From positions 32,601,198-32,665,197 of the forward strand of contig NC_083577.1 of assembly GCF_027579695.1 (NCBI RefSeq): a stretch of 64,000 bases of DNA. The letters run 5' to 3'. This document shows, piece after piece, positions 21,047-31,649 of this stretch. The position numbers and the translations under genes are program-made. Each line of letters begins with the position of its first letter. Positions within the stretch are counted from its first letter, which is position 1. This DNA comes from Neoarius graeffei. Lineage: Eukaryota > Chordata > Actinopteri > Siluriformes > Ariidae. The notes beneath the pieces are model-generated. The model was not told the origin of the DNA, did no database searches, and saw nothing but the letters and a program-made list of their open reading frames with translations.

Positions 21047-21936
21047 TCAGGAAAAGGCTCAGGTTCTGGCCTTAACTCTGGCATTGGCACTGAAGCTGGC
21101 ACAAATGCCGACTCTGGCGCTGGCTCTGACGCAGGTTCTGATGCTGGCTTTGGAGTTGGCACTGACACAGGCTCTGATGCTGGCTCTGGCACTGGAGCTG
21201 ACTCCAACACTGGCATAGGTTCTGGAGTAGACACTGGCACAGGCTCTGACTCTGGCACTGGTTCTGGAGCAGGCACTGGCACTGACTCCGACTCTGGTGC
21301 TGGAGCAGGTTCTGGGACCGGAACAAACACTGACACTGGCACAGGAACAGACACTGGCTCATGTTCAGGCATGGGTTCTGATACAGATACTGGTTCAAGC
21401 ATTAATTCAGGTGCTGGTTCTCGTTGAGAAACCAGCTCAGGGGAAACAGCCTCCAAGCGGGGCTCAGAAACAGTAGCCTCCTCTGCTGTCTCTACATCAG
21501 CCACTGGAGGAAGCTCGGGAGCGATGGGCTCCTGGGCTGATTTGGCCACTGGAGGGATTGCCCCTCCCCAGAAATTTTCATGTGGTTCCTCCTTTACTAA
21601 TGATTCGACAATGAACTTGAGCATGGCAAAGAATGTCTGTGAGCTTCGAAGGCATGGATGCTCGACTCGGATTAGGTAATCCACCCATCTGCGTGCTCGT
21701 CCAGCAATAAATGTTAGTATGAAGCTTACCGAGATGGGTTCGGGTGGCTTGGGTTCTTGGAGGTTCTCATAGAAAAAGTCACACTGCAGATTGAATCCCA
21801 TAGGGTGATGTATTCCATAGTAAATTGCCGGGGGGCTCCAGTCAATCTTCAGACGAAAATACGAGGTAAGAGGCAGAGACAGGGAAACCCAGAAGCAGCG
21901 TGGATTCGCATACTGACATGCTTCAGCTGCATCCAT
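21043..21936 (-). CDS. Gag-like protein fused to Pro/Glu/Val repeats
   Basis: 297 residues, starting MDAAEACQYANPRC 18 bases inside the 5' LTR boundary. Residues ~49-115 (MGFNLQCDFFYENL, SFILTFIAGRARRWVDYLIR, TFFAMLKFIVESL) follow the order of Ty3/Gypsy capsid domains: a Cys/Phe segment, a 'LLTGRA..WA' helix, then a long helix. From about residue 130 the protein becomes repeats of EPVSVPVPEPAPESE type. It lacks a CCHC knuckle. It ends with TGA overlapping the next ATG. Capsid formation is inferred from family resemblance only. Confidence 0.6.
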   Translation of the reverse strand: MDAAEACQYANPRCFWVSLSLPLTSYFRLKIDWSPPAIYYGIHHPMGFNLQCDFFYENLQEPKPPEPISVSFILTFIAGRARRWVDYLIRVEHPCLRSSQTFFAMLKFIVESLVKEEPHENFWGGAIPPVAKSAQEPIAPELPPVADVETAEEATVSEPRLEAVSPELVSQREPAPELMLEPVSVSEPMPEHEPVSVPVPVSVFVPVPEPAPAPESESVPVPAPEPVPESEPVPVSTPEPMPVLESAPVPEPASEPVSVPTPKPASEPASEPAPESAFVPASVPMPELRPEPEPFPE

Positions 21937-21953
21937 TGTAGGGCGAAATATTC

Positions 21954-22814
21954 TGTCAGGTACGCAAGGGAGGCGGATGTATGTGCAGAAGTATTCAGTT
22001 TAATAACAAGAGTGCAGATATATACAAAGTGCAAAACTATACAGTGAGACAATATACAGTACAGTACACAGGCAAACAATCCAAAACGGCAGGCAAGGTA
22101 AAAAATGTGATAACTCAAACTTTGTTTATAGAGCACATTTAAAAACAACCAGGGTTGACCAAAGTGCTGTACAGGTTAATATATATAATATACATATAAT
22201 GCCATAATTACAAGAAATTAAGATAAATACTAAAATACTTAAACTTGGTTAAAAGCCAGGGGAAAAAAGTGTGTTTTTAGAGAAGATTTAAAAACTTCAA
22301 ATGATCCTGCAGATCGGATGTGCCAGGGCAAGTTATTCCAGAGCCTAGGGGCAGCCGCCACAAAGGCTCAGTCACCTTTGGTTTTTAGTTTTGTTTTAGG
22401 CGCGACAAGTAGCAGCTGATTAGAGGATCTCAGTGTTCTGGCAGGGGTATAGATATGAATGAGCTCAGTCAAATACTGGGGAGCTAAGCCATTAAGAGCT
22501 AAACATAACAGGCAAAAGGTTCGGTCGAGGCACAAACAGTACATCAAAGGCTAAGTGAGAAACAAGAACGAGAAACAGGCACAAGAATCAAGAAACCAGG
22601 AAAACAAGAACATGGGTAGAAAGGCTCCATAATGTGTACTTAATGTAGCGTAATACTTCACGATGCACGTGCATCAGCACAGTCCTTAAATAGGCAAACA
22701 CAATGTTCCTTAATTGAGCTCAGGTGTTCCTTGTTCACGGCGTGCGTGCTGGAGTCCACTCGGCAGCCCAAGGCACACCTTCAGGTGCACGCGCCACAGC
22801 GTGCAGGACTGACA
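21954..22814 (-). repeat. 5' LTR, carrying an insertion
   Basis: 861 bp, about 390 bp longer than the other LTR because of the insertion at 22113-22504. Outside it the two LTRs are collinear. The segment following on the minus strand (GAATATTTCGCCC) is where a primer-binding site should lie; I cannot match it to a tRNA. Confidence 0.85.
22113..22504. mobile_element. Retroposon-like insertion in the LTR
   Basis: Absent from the sister LTR, and flanked by ATAAC on both sides (about 22108-22112 and 22502-22506). Contains fish-repeat blocks ACAACCAGGGTTGACCAAAG and TTCCAGAGCCTAGGGGCAGC. Family name unknown to me. Its absence from the partner LTR dates it after integration of the LTR element. Confidence 0.75.
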
Positions 22815-22866
22815 AATGTTAAAACGGTCATGCCAATAAAGCACAGTGTGAACTGAACTGGCCTGT

Positions 22867-22987
22867 GTTTCCCAAAAGCATCGCAGCACAAGGATCATCG
22901 TTAAATGGTAGAGTGAGCAGCACAATGAACATGTTCTCTCCTAGTTAAGATGCTTTTAGCATTAAGGGGCTTTTGGGAAACCCACCC
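22867..22987. mobile_element. Short MITE, copy 1
   Basis: About 120 bp with inverted ends GTTTCCCAAAAGC and GCTTTTGGGAAAC. No coding sequence. Copies recur, partly at 23218-23306 and fully at 23960-24069. Confidence 0.8.
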
Positions 22988-23529
22988 CTGAACTGAACTG
23001 AACTGAACTGAACTGATGCACTGATGTTGGGTGAAGAGGTCTGAAATGCAGGCAGCATTTCCAATTCATCCCAGTGGTGTTCAGTGGGGTTGAGGTCAGG
23101 GCTTGAGTGCTTTCATTCCAACCTTGACAAACCATGCTTTCATGGAGCTCACTTTGTGCACAGGGGTACTGTAATGTTGGAACAGGTTTTGGGCCTCTTG
23201 GTTCCAGCAAAGGGAATATCATCGTTAAATGGTAGAGTGAGCAGCACAATGAACATGCTCTCTCCTAGTTAAGATGCTTTTAGCATTAAGGGGCTTTTGG
23301 GAAACCCACCCCTAAACTGAACTGATGCACTGATGTTGGGTGAAGAGGTCTGAAATGCAGGCAGCATTTCCAATTCATCCCAGTGGTGTTCAGTGGGGTT
23401 GAGGTCAGGGCTTGAGTGCTTTCATTTCCAACCTTGACAAACCATGCTTTCATGGAGCTCACTTTGTGCACAGGGGTACTGTAATGTTGGAACAGGTTTT
23501 GGGCCTCTTGGTTCCAGCAAAGGGAATAT
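22894..23529. repeat. Tandem duplication of a MITE/Tc1 chimera
   Basis: Two units (22894-23217 and 23218-23529) are almost identical from ATCATCGTTAAATGG to CCAGCAAAGGGAATAT. They differ mainly in the number of CTGAA/ACTGA units (five against two) and one T. Each unit joins a MITE right half to an inverted Tc1 transposase fragment. Confidence 0.88.
23030..23217 (-). pseudogene. Tc1 transposase fragment, inverted, unit 1
   Basis: On the minus strand TVPLCTKXAP, then SPDLNPTEHHWDELE-like codons (CCCTGACCTCAACCCCACTG) can be followed across frameshifts. This is the C-terminal catalytic Glu region of a Tc1-type transposase. The unit-2 copy lies at about 23340-23529. Confidence 0.6.
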
Positions 23530-23625
23530 GTAAGGCTACAGAATACAAAAACATTTTAGACGATTATGTGCTTCCAACTTTGTGGCAACAGTTTGGGAAA
23601 GAACCACATATGGATGTCATGGGTA
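23530..23625 (+). pseudogene. Tc1 transposase fragment, forward
   Basis: TEYKNILDDYVLPTLWQQFG and KEPHMDV read forward and correspond to the segment just upstream of the catalytic Glu region. Here it lies head-to-head with the inverted fragments, so the element was rearranged. Confidence 0.55.
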
Positions 23626-23959
23626 AGTACATAGTTTATAACTTTTTAAAACTATTACAATACTATATAAATCACACATCTGCTCCAGCATACTATACTG
23701 TGCCATCTAGTATGTCAGTCACACTATACTATACTACATCATAAGTTAATCTGACTGCTCAAAATTTCCTTGAAGTGTTATATATTTTATTGTAGTAAGT
23801 AAAGTTAAATTGTATAGTCAAAGTACAGATCTTATGGCACTGTGCTTCAGTTCTTTACTGTCCAGTGACAACATGGCCACCAGATGCCAGGAATGAACCA
23901 TTTTTCTTCGTGTTTCAAGCACTTCCTCTGTTCTGCATGTTTGGAACGGTCAGTGCAGA

Positions 23960-24069
23960 GTTTCCCAAAAGCACAAAGATCATCATTAAATGGTAGAGCG
24001 AGCAGCACAATGAACACTCTCTCTTCTAGTTAAGATGACTTTAGTGTTAAGAGGCTTTTGGGAAACCCA
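23960..24069. mobile_element. Short MITE, copy 3
   Basis: Same inverted ends (GTTTCCCAAAAGC / GCTTTTGGGAAAC) and interior (AAATGGTAGAGCGAGCAGCA) as copy 1. Confidence 0.8.
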
Positions 24070-24138
24070 CCACAGAGTAATAGAGTAAAATGTCAGAATC
24101 ACATCAAGTGGTATCTAACTGATATGCAGTTTCAGCTA

Positions 24139-24318
24139 ATTGGTGACTCTAAATTGACCGTAGGTGTGAATGGTTGTGTCTGTGTGTCAGCCCTGTGATG
24201 ATCTGGCAACTTGTCCAGGGTATACCCCGCCTCTTGCCCTTAGTCAGCTGGGATAGGCTCCAGCTTGCCTGTGACCCTGCACAGGATAAGCAGTTACAGA
24301 TAATGGATGGATGGATGA
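24139..24318 (+). mobile_element. SINE, 5'-truncated, GGAT-tailed
   Basis: Starts inside the body at TTGGTGACTCTAAATTGACC and ends GATAATGGATGGATGGATG. The tRNA-like head is missing. Confidence 0.85.
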
Positions 24319-25017
24319 TTGTTATTAATTTCACAGGTCTACACTTTTTGTTTGTCCAGAGATTCTCAGGTTTCACTTCAACTATAATAATAATAATAAT
24401 AATAATAGCATAGCCTGTGTGTCACACTGTTGACCCTTCCTTGTTCTGTACTACAGCATTATTTTAAATTTTAATATTTAAAGACTGCATGTAATTGATC
24501 ATCAGACTGGTGTATTCTCAGCATGGCGAGATCACTAGACAATTCATATTCTAACTATTTTGAAATTAGCTTGCACTGGGCTTCCAAATGCAGTAATTCA
24601 GTGCTATGTAAGCCTGTCCTGTCTATCAGATATTTATCTCATGTAGGATGTAGAAGAGCAAGACATTTTTAAGCAGGAGATACACTCATGGAGATGATAT
24701 CAGGAAAATCACATCAAAAGATTTCCCTGCTAAGCCATTCTCAGCTCCTCATATTGCACTGTGTTCATTGATTATTTGGAAATCCTATCCTTATGTAATC
24801 CTATGGGAATCATCAGAAATGTACGAGATGTGCTGAATCAGCTCCTGAAGCAGAGACCAGTCTTCCCTGCTGAGTGGAGAAGTTCATTAAGCATACAAAG
24901 GAACAAGGGAAACACAAACCACCAGGGTCCTGCTCGAGAGCTGTTAATACCAGTTTGAATTTATTACTTGTTTTTGAAGTGGTCTTATCTGATATAGGCA
25001 TACTTTTATTCAAGAAG

Positions 25018-25048
<31 letters not shown>

Positions 25049-25162
25049 TCAATCATTTCCCAAATAGGATGTAATATACATGTTCCTTGGCCGACTAAGA
25101 TTAGTGAAACCTACAATATAATTTGAAAATGCAAATAACTGACACGTAAGCAATATCTTCTA
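24319..25162. other. No gene; (AAT)n 24384-24408, (TTTA)n 25016-25050
   Basis: AT-rich sequence between the SINE and Tc1 copy E. Only the two microsatellites were recognised. Confidence 0.5.
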
Positions 25163-26780
25163 CAGTGCCTTGCAAAAGTATTCACCCCCTTGATGTTTGT
25201 CCTGTTTTGCTGCATTACAAACTGGAATTAAAATGGATTTTTTTTTTGGGAGGGGGGGAGGTTGGCACCATTTGATTTACACAACATGCCTACCACTTTA
25301 AAGGTGCACATTTTTTTTTATTGTGACACAAACAATAATTAAGATGAAAAAACAGAAATTTGGAGTGTGCATAAGTATCCCCCCCCCCAAAAAAAAAAGT
25401 CAATACTTTATAGAGCCACCTTTTGCTACAATTACAACTGCAAAAGTCTCTTGGGGTATGTCTCTATTAGCTTAGCACATCTAGCCACTGGGGTTTTTGC
25501 CCATTCCTCAAGACAAAACTGCTCCAACTCCTTCAAGTTAGATGGGTTGAGTCGGTCTACAGCAATCTTCAAGTTATGCCACAGATTCTTAATTGGATTG
25601 AGGTCTGGGCTTTGACTAGGCCATTCCAAGACATTATGTTTCCCTTTAAACCACTCCAGTGTAGCTTTAGCAGTATGTTTAGGGTCATTGTCCAGGTAGA
25701 CTGTGAACCTTCATCCCAGACTCAAACAGATTTTCCTCAAGAATTGCCCTGTATTTAGTGTCATCCATCTTTCCTTCAGTCCTGATCAGCTCTCCTGTCC
25801 CTGCAGATAAAAAAAAAAAAAACATCCCCACAACATGATGCTGCCACCACCGTGCTTCATTGTAGGAATGGTGTTCTCAGGGAGTTGGGTTTGCGCCACA
25901 CATGGCATTTCTCATGATGGCCAAAAAGTTCAATTTTTGTCTCATTTGACCAGACAATCTTCTTCCATGTGTTTGGAGAGTCTGCCACATGATGTTAGGC
26001 AAACTCCAAACATGATTTTTTAAGCAATGACTTTTTTCTGGCCACTCTTCCATAAAGCCCCACTCTGTGGAGTGTATGGCTTAAAGTGGTCCTATGGACA
26101 GATACTCCCATCTCCACTGTGGATCTTTGCAGCACCCTCAGCATTATTGTTGGTGTCTTTGTTGCATCTCTGATTAATGCCCTCCTTGCCCGGTCTGTGA
26201 GTTTTGGTGAGTGGCCTTCTCTTTTCAGGTTTATAGTGGTGCAATATTCTTTCCATTTTGCTATAATGGATTTAATGGTGCTCCCTGGGATATTCAGAGT
26301 TTGGGATATTTTTAATGACCCAACCCTGATCTTTACTTCTCCACAACTTTGTATCTGACCTGTTTGGAGTGCTCTTTGGTTTTCATGTTGCTTGCTTAGT
26401 AGTGTTGCAGAGTCATAGTCCTTCCAAAACAGGTTGATTTATACAGACATCATGTGACAGATCATGTGACACTTTGATTGCACACAGGTGGATCTTAATC
26501 AACTAATTATGTGACTTATGAAGTGAATTGGTTGGACCAGCTCTTATTTAGGGGTTTTATACAAAAGGGGGTGAATACTTATGCACATTCCAGATTTCTG
26601 TTTTTTTTTTATCTTAATTTTTGCTTGTGTCACAATAAAAAAAAAAATTGCACATTTAAAGTGGTAGGCATGTTGTGTAAATCAAATGGTGCTAACCCCC
26701 CAAACGTCCATTTTAATTCCAGCTTGTAATACAACAAAACAGGACAAACACCAAGGGGGGGATACTTTTGCAAGGCACTG
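25163..26780 (-). mobile_element. Tc1-like transposon E
   Basis: Ends CAGTGCCTTGCAAAAGTATT and its mirror, with TA at 25161-25162 and 26781-26782. Homopolymer runs of A, C and G have grown inside both inverted repeats (25240-25260, 25380-25400, 26635-26650). Terminal sequence is shared with copy F at 40923, so they are related subfamilies. Confidence 0.92.
25399..26386 (-). pseudogene. Tc1 transposase, heavily decayed
   Basis: Start MKTKEHSKQVRYKVVEK on the minus strand, then an early stop and frameshifts. The best preserved block is 25432-25629: [18 protein letters not shown], where the catalytic Glu is now Lys. It continues [20 protein letters not shown] and KRLLQL. The DETK and DNDPKH regions can only be traced with gaps. 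Confidence 0.85.
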
Positions 26781-27120
26781 TAATTACTACTGTATTAACC
26801 AGTGCACTGAGTGGTTTGTTTTCTGCATTAGAAATTACAGACAAATTCATCAGAAACAAGTTACAGTAGAAGTAAGGCACAATAAAATACATTTCAACCA
26901 ATTAAAAAACTACACATCTTTATTCATCAAAACTCATCTCCTCTCAGCTTGCCTGTGACCCTGTATTCATCAAAACTAGTTCTCATAAAGAAAATGAGCA
27001 AGATTGCTTTAAAAAGTTTCTCAGTTCACATACTGATGCTTCCAGATTCATTTGGATTCACATGGACTTTCACAGTATCCACAGTGGTACTTTCTTCATT
27101 CCAACTGGATCCATCCAGAG
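26781..27120. other. No gene recognised
   Basis: AT-rich interval with a short SINE-like scrap (CAGCTTGCCTGTGACCCTGT at 26945) and otherwise nothing recognisable. Confidence 0.45.
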
Positions 27121-27150
27121 CATTATTATTATTATTATTATTATTATTAT
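27121..27150. repeat. (ATT)n microsatellite
   Basis: About ten ATT units at the tail side of the following SINE. Confidence 0.9.
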
Positions 27151-27507
27151 CTCATTATCTCTAGCCGCTTTATCCTGTTCTACAGGGTTGCAGGCAAGCT
27201 GGAGCCTATCCCAGCTGACTATGGGCGAAAGGCGGGGTACACCCTGGACAAGCCGCCAGGTCATCACAGGGCTGACACATAGACACAGACAACCATTCAC
27301 ACCTATGGTCAATTTAGAGTCACCAGTTAACCTAGCCTGCATGTCTTTGGACTGTGGGGGAAACCGGAGCAGCCGGAGGAAACCCACGCGGACACGGGGA
27401 GAACATGCAAACTCCACACAGAAAGGCCCTCGTCGGCCACGGGGCTCGAACCTGGACCTTCTTGCTGTGAGACAACAGTGCTAACCACTACACCACCATG
27501 CCGCCCC
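27150..27507 (-). mobile_element. Full-length tRNA-derived SINE
   Basis: Minus-strand copy with head GGCGGCATGGTGGTGTAGTG at the right, box B GGTTCGAGCCC, and the 3' end next to an ATT microsatellite instead of GAGAT repeats. Confidence 0.9.
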
Positions 27508-27810
27508 CCCATTATTATTATTATTGTTTGTTTTTGTTTGTTTGTTTAAACTAATACTAACCATACATGAGAACAGTGTTTCTCAACCACTAGGCCGTGG
27601 CTCATTAGTGGGCCACAAAGCGCCATCTAGTGGGCTGCAATATTTTCTTTTCATGTTGAAGCTAATTTTTAGGAGGGTACAACTGCTGGGTTGCATCTAA
27701 TGTCATATCTGCCTCATTAGCTATGCAAGACATGAAGTGGTGGCCAGCTAAGTTCACTGTTCACAAAGCATTACTATTACTGGGGCACTTTGTCAGTCGT
27801 TAAAATACCC
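27508..27810. other. hAT-like terminus (27574) and unassigned sequence
   Basis: CAGTGTTTCTCAACC at 27574-27588 resembles hAT inverted-repeat ends, followed by CACTAGGCCGTGGCTCATTA. No matching right end was found. It may be the start of an element that includes the THAP fossil. Confidence 0.35.
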
Positions 27811-28023
27811 TATGCTTGCTTTGTTTTGGGCTGTTCGAATCAAACAAACCATGAGATCAAGAAAAATTTCTTCTGGCTTCCCCCTGAAGTGATGATAAAG
27901 GGTGAAGGAGTAAAGTATTTTACCAAAAGACAATGAGACAGGTGGCTCTTGAACCTTTCACTGGGATCAAAGGGAGCTTAGTTGAAGAACGCTGAAGTTT
28001 GTAGTGATCACTTCATGAAAGGT
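27811..28023 (+). pseudogene. THAP zinc-finger domain fossil
   Basis: One frame reads YACFVLGCSNQTNHEIKKNF, then FWLPPEVMIKGEGVKYFTKR. It then has a TGA, DRWLLNLSLGSKGA, a TAG, and NAEVCSDHFMKG. Cys-x4-Cys, F-x-LPP, W and the closing CSDHF motif are the signature of the C2CH THAP finger. Of the two stops, one is in place of an Arg-type codon and the other of a Gln-type codon. A donor-like GGTTTGTAAA follows. This is either a retired THAP gene exon or the DNA-binding part of a P-element/THAP transposon. Confidence 0.75.
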
Positions 28024-28274
28024 TTGTAAATTCCTCTGATTTACTTTGTTTGGATTTGCAAATCACTTTTCTCACCATTTTCTGTTATTTCATGATGTTT
28101 TGAAGCTCAGGAGATGCTTCAGTCTGCAGATGTATTTTTGTTTACTGTTTGATCATGGTCGCCATATTGTAAACTAATGTGCATATAAGACACATAATAC
28201 CCAGGTCTTTAAAGGTGTTTCTGTGGATCTTTTTGAATGATTTACCTGGAAGAGAAGAGCAGATTTCTTTCTGA

Positions 28275-28628
28275 GTGCCACAGTGGTGTAGTAGTGAGCA
28301 CCATTGCCTCACAGCAAGAAGGTTCTGGGTTCAAGCCCAGTGGCCAATGGGGGTCTTTCTGTGTGGAGTTTGCATGTTCTCCCCGTGTCTGCGTGGGTTT
28401 CCTCCGGGTGCTCCAGTTTCCCCCACAGTCCAAAGACATGCACGCTAACTGGTGACTCTAAATTGACCATAGGTGTGAATGTGAGTGTGAATGGTTGTGT
28501 GTCTCTATGTGTCAGTCCTGCGATAATCTGGCGACTTGTCCAGGGTGTACCCCGCCTCTCGCCCATAGTCAGCTGGGATAGCTTGCCCGCGACCCTACAC
28601 AGGATAAGCAGTTACAGATTATGGATGG
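28275..28628 (+). mobile_element. tRNA-derived SINE, GGAT-tailed
   Basis: Starts GTGCCACAGTGGTGTAGTAG and ends TTACAGATTATGGATGGATT. It is full length but with more substitutions than the GAGAT-tailed copies, consistent with greater age. Confidence 0.88.
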
Positions 28629-31399
28629 ATTCTTCTTTCTGAGACCAGCACAAATTAAAACGTTTCTGTCTACAGTGTCGAAGGTCTGTGCACCTTTCTG
28701 CCTCAAATTGCTTCCTACTTCTCTTCTAAAGTAATTCTGACCACACAAACCTGTTGCTTGCATGAATCTCTCCACACCTCTATTCCTCATTACCTTTCAC
28801 TCTGATTCTCTCTCTCTTCTCTCCATTTGTGAGTGCAGTTTTCTGTGACGCTTTTTTTTTTCCTGAAATGCCCACTCACTTAGAGGACATATGTAATGTA
28901 TATTGAGGCTGTAACTTTCTTTAAATGTGAATTATTTAATGGAAGTGATTATATGTTGCATATGATGCTCAGTAACTTTGCTTGTGTTTGAAGAGTGGTA
29001 TAAATGTGCACAGCTAACAAAAGCACCTCAACATTCAGTTCACCCGCCATCGTTTTTAAAGCAGCGCTGGTATGATCAGGGTATTCATATTTTCAACATG
29101 TAGATACATCACCTCAGATGCCAAAGCTCTGTTGTGACATGTCACACTTCTTGCAAAGTAAAAACACACACTGGCGCAGCTTCCTGACGACTTTATTTGA
29201 TTCAGTGTAAATAACTAAAGCCAGAATATTGAGGTGCCTTCTTTACATCAATATTACAGAATATCTCTGTAAAAGGCCTCATGAGAGATGTTCTTTTACC
29301 CACTTTGCTGTTTCCTGTTTGGTGCTGGAGAGAATTCACCTACTGGTTATTATCAATGTGTTCATCACTATTTGCATTAGCCAAAACTAAAAACTTTTGA
29401 TCATATTAAATGCCATTGATTTTATCAGAACATCAAGATGGGAAAAAGACTGACTTAAGACAGCTATCCTGACCACTTTTTACCAAACGATCGAGATGAC
29501 AGGAGTCTGCTACAACTCTAGCAAAACACTCGTGATTTTTTCCCACATTGGAAAATTGTCTGCAACAGTAAGGCCGGCATAAGGCTGCTGCCTTGAAGGA
29601 CAGGCATGCTCTGAGAAAAAGGAAGAGAGTTTAGCCATAGAAAGAGAGGAAATAAGAGGGCAGAAGAAGACTTTGGATTTTGAATGAGTTAGCTGCTACA
29701 AATGCCAAGCTAGTTACCGTATTGCTACTCAGGACAACACTAGTAATTACTGTCAGTGTGACACTGCATTGATTCATGTTTGTAGCTCTGACTGTTTTAA
29801 TCAGAACCATTCCCTGCTGGGATTAATGTGATGTGCCAAGAGATGACTCTTAATTTTGGATCCATTAGCAATTGAGTTCTGAATGAACCTATTACAACTC
29901 TAATATGAAACTTGAAAGACTTTAAAGATGATTTTATGAGAAATCCTCTAACTTTTCTAAATTCCTATGAAGGTGCAAAAATTAGGTACAAATACAGACA
30001 AATCCTAGCTTTTTGAACAGCAACAAGGACAATTTGTGTGTCTCTGTATGTGCAGCACTTATTTCAGAGATGTAACATAAACATGAATCCTTACTGGACA
30101 TTTATAGAAAGTCATTATAATCAGTACATGGTATTAGACCTTGTTATTTGACACTGTTAATTGCTGCTGCATCATGCAGAGGATTCTAGCATCTCACATT
30201 TCTGATTAATGGCATGTTGCTACAGCAACAGGAACCAACCCAGTGTTGCATTTATCTTGTAGACCTAAAGACACAACAATTAAAGAAAGCCAAAGGAAAC
30301 AAACTAACTTTGAATAGTTTTTTTTTGTTGTTGTTCAAGATGATTCATTTTCAGTAATGATTTCAAATTTGTAGGACTTCTCAGCTTATATGAACAGGGC
30401 ATCTTTGTGTGTCCTTTTCATTGGACTGTCTAGTTGGTAGTTTAGCTGTTACAAAAGCATGTTCAGTAAATCTTCTCTTGGTCTATGGGGAAATTCAGTA
30501 CATTTTTGCTCTGGATATGTTTGTCATGTGCTTTTGGTTTTTGTTTTTTTTTTTGTCCCCCCAGTAGCCAAATATGATGCTCTTCATAAACACAGAACAT
30601 TTAAATGACTCACCCGGCATAATGACTGGAAAACAGTCAGTCACCCCCCTCCCTGTTTCTTTGGTATGAATGCCATGAAGCGACAGTGTTTGGCAAAAGG
30701 AAACATCACTGCTATCAATTACAATAATTAACAGAAAAATGAGCATGAAATGGGTGAATAGAGTGCAGCTCTGTATGAATCCTGTGTACACAGGCTGAAG
30801 GCTACTCTTCTTTGTTAATGGATATTTTTAATGCGAAAGAAACTGCATTGAGTGTCACAAGTCTGCTTCCTGTGATAGCAGTGATGTGACTGCCTTGTGG
30901 CACAGAATATTAAGGACATGCTCAAGAAGTGTCATAAACACCTAAGTTGCTATTTAGGATTCATGATTCTGACTGCATTGACTATAATCATGTAAGAATA
31001 CGCCTAATAGCTGCTCTGGCTGTCAATAGGATGTGAAACCAGAAGGTAATTTGTGCCAAGAATGTTTTTGATTCAAGAAGGGGACCTGTGTCAGATTTTT
31101 TTTTCCAGAAGAGCACAAAATATGAAATAGATAGAATAAGTACCACAACTCTTCAAGCAAAGGTTTGAGTGGTGTATTACAGGTGACTAATAACTATATT
31201 GATTCTTTTCTGAGAAACAAAGGGCTGAACAGCATGCTGGGAGGAGGTATTGTGGAACAACACCTTGGTGGAATAAGCTGAGGGCAGAAGGTGCTCCTGG
31301 ATATCATGCCATGGAGGAAAAGGGGAGAATTGTTCAGAATATTGTCTAATAATATCTTCAGAATATTTCCATCCTCCATTTCCTTCTGTCACTGATTCC
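28629..31399. other. 2.8 kb without recognised repeats or genes
   Basis: This is the longest interval lacking a recognisable transposon. ORFs are short and no splice-site pair with coding bias was found. It could hold conserved non-coding elements of the pth2r neighbourhood or old unrecognised repeats. Confidence 0.4.
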
Positions 31400-31645
31400 A
31401 CTATTCCAGAGAATCAGTGTTGTCAGTGAAGTCCAGTTTGTTGTTCAGGTAGACACCATGTACTTGTAAGTGTAGTATTGTAGTATCTCCACATCCTCCT
31501 GTGTAGTTGTTGACTTGCCATACTCATTAACACACTGGAAATCCACACCCAGTTCATTTGTATTGCTGTCCTCCACCAGCCTCCTGTACTCTGATCATTG
31601 TGATTACACCCTCCAATAGACAAGTCAGCAGAGAACTTCTGCAAG
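31400..31645 (-). pseudogene. LINE reverse-transcriptase remnant
   Basis: On the minus strand EDVEILQYYTYKYM and YLNNKLDFTDN can be followed across a frameshift. They resemble the 'YKYLGVHLNNKLDW' segment downstream of the polymerase core in fish L2/Rex-type LINEs. Heavily decayed. Confidence 0.45.
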
Positions 31646-31649
31646 TTGC

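Larger units (their letters stand above)
19788..22814 (-). mobile_element. LTR retroelement, gag-like ORF only
   Basis: Two direct repeats bounded TGTCAGGTAC...GGACTGACA (19788-20225 and 21954-22814) enclose about 1.7 kb. The minus strand carries a gag-like ORF right after the right-hand LTR, so that LTR is the 5' one. A purine tract GGGAGGGGG precedes the left-hand LTR (20226-20245, minus), as a polypurine tract should. No protease, reverse transcriptase or integrase is visible. A possible 5-bp duplication AATGT (19786-19790, 22815-22819) overlaps the left end and is uncertain. Confidence 0.85.

Noticed and set aside
31177-31401. 74-residue minus ORF next to LINE-like sequence
   Set aside because: Does not match the expected reverse-transcriptase continuation. 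Probably chance.
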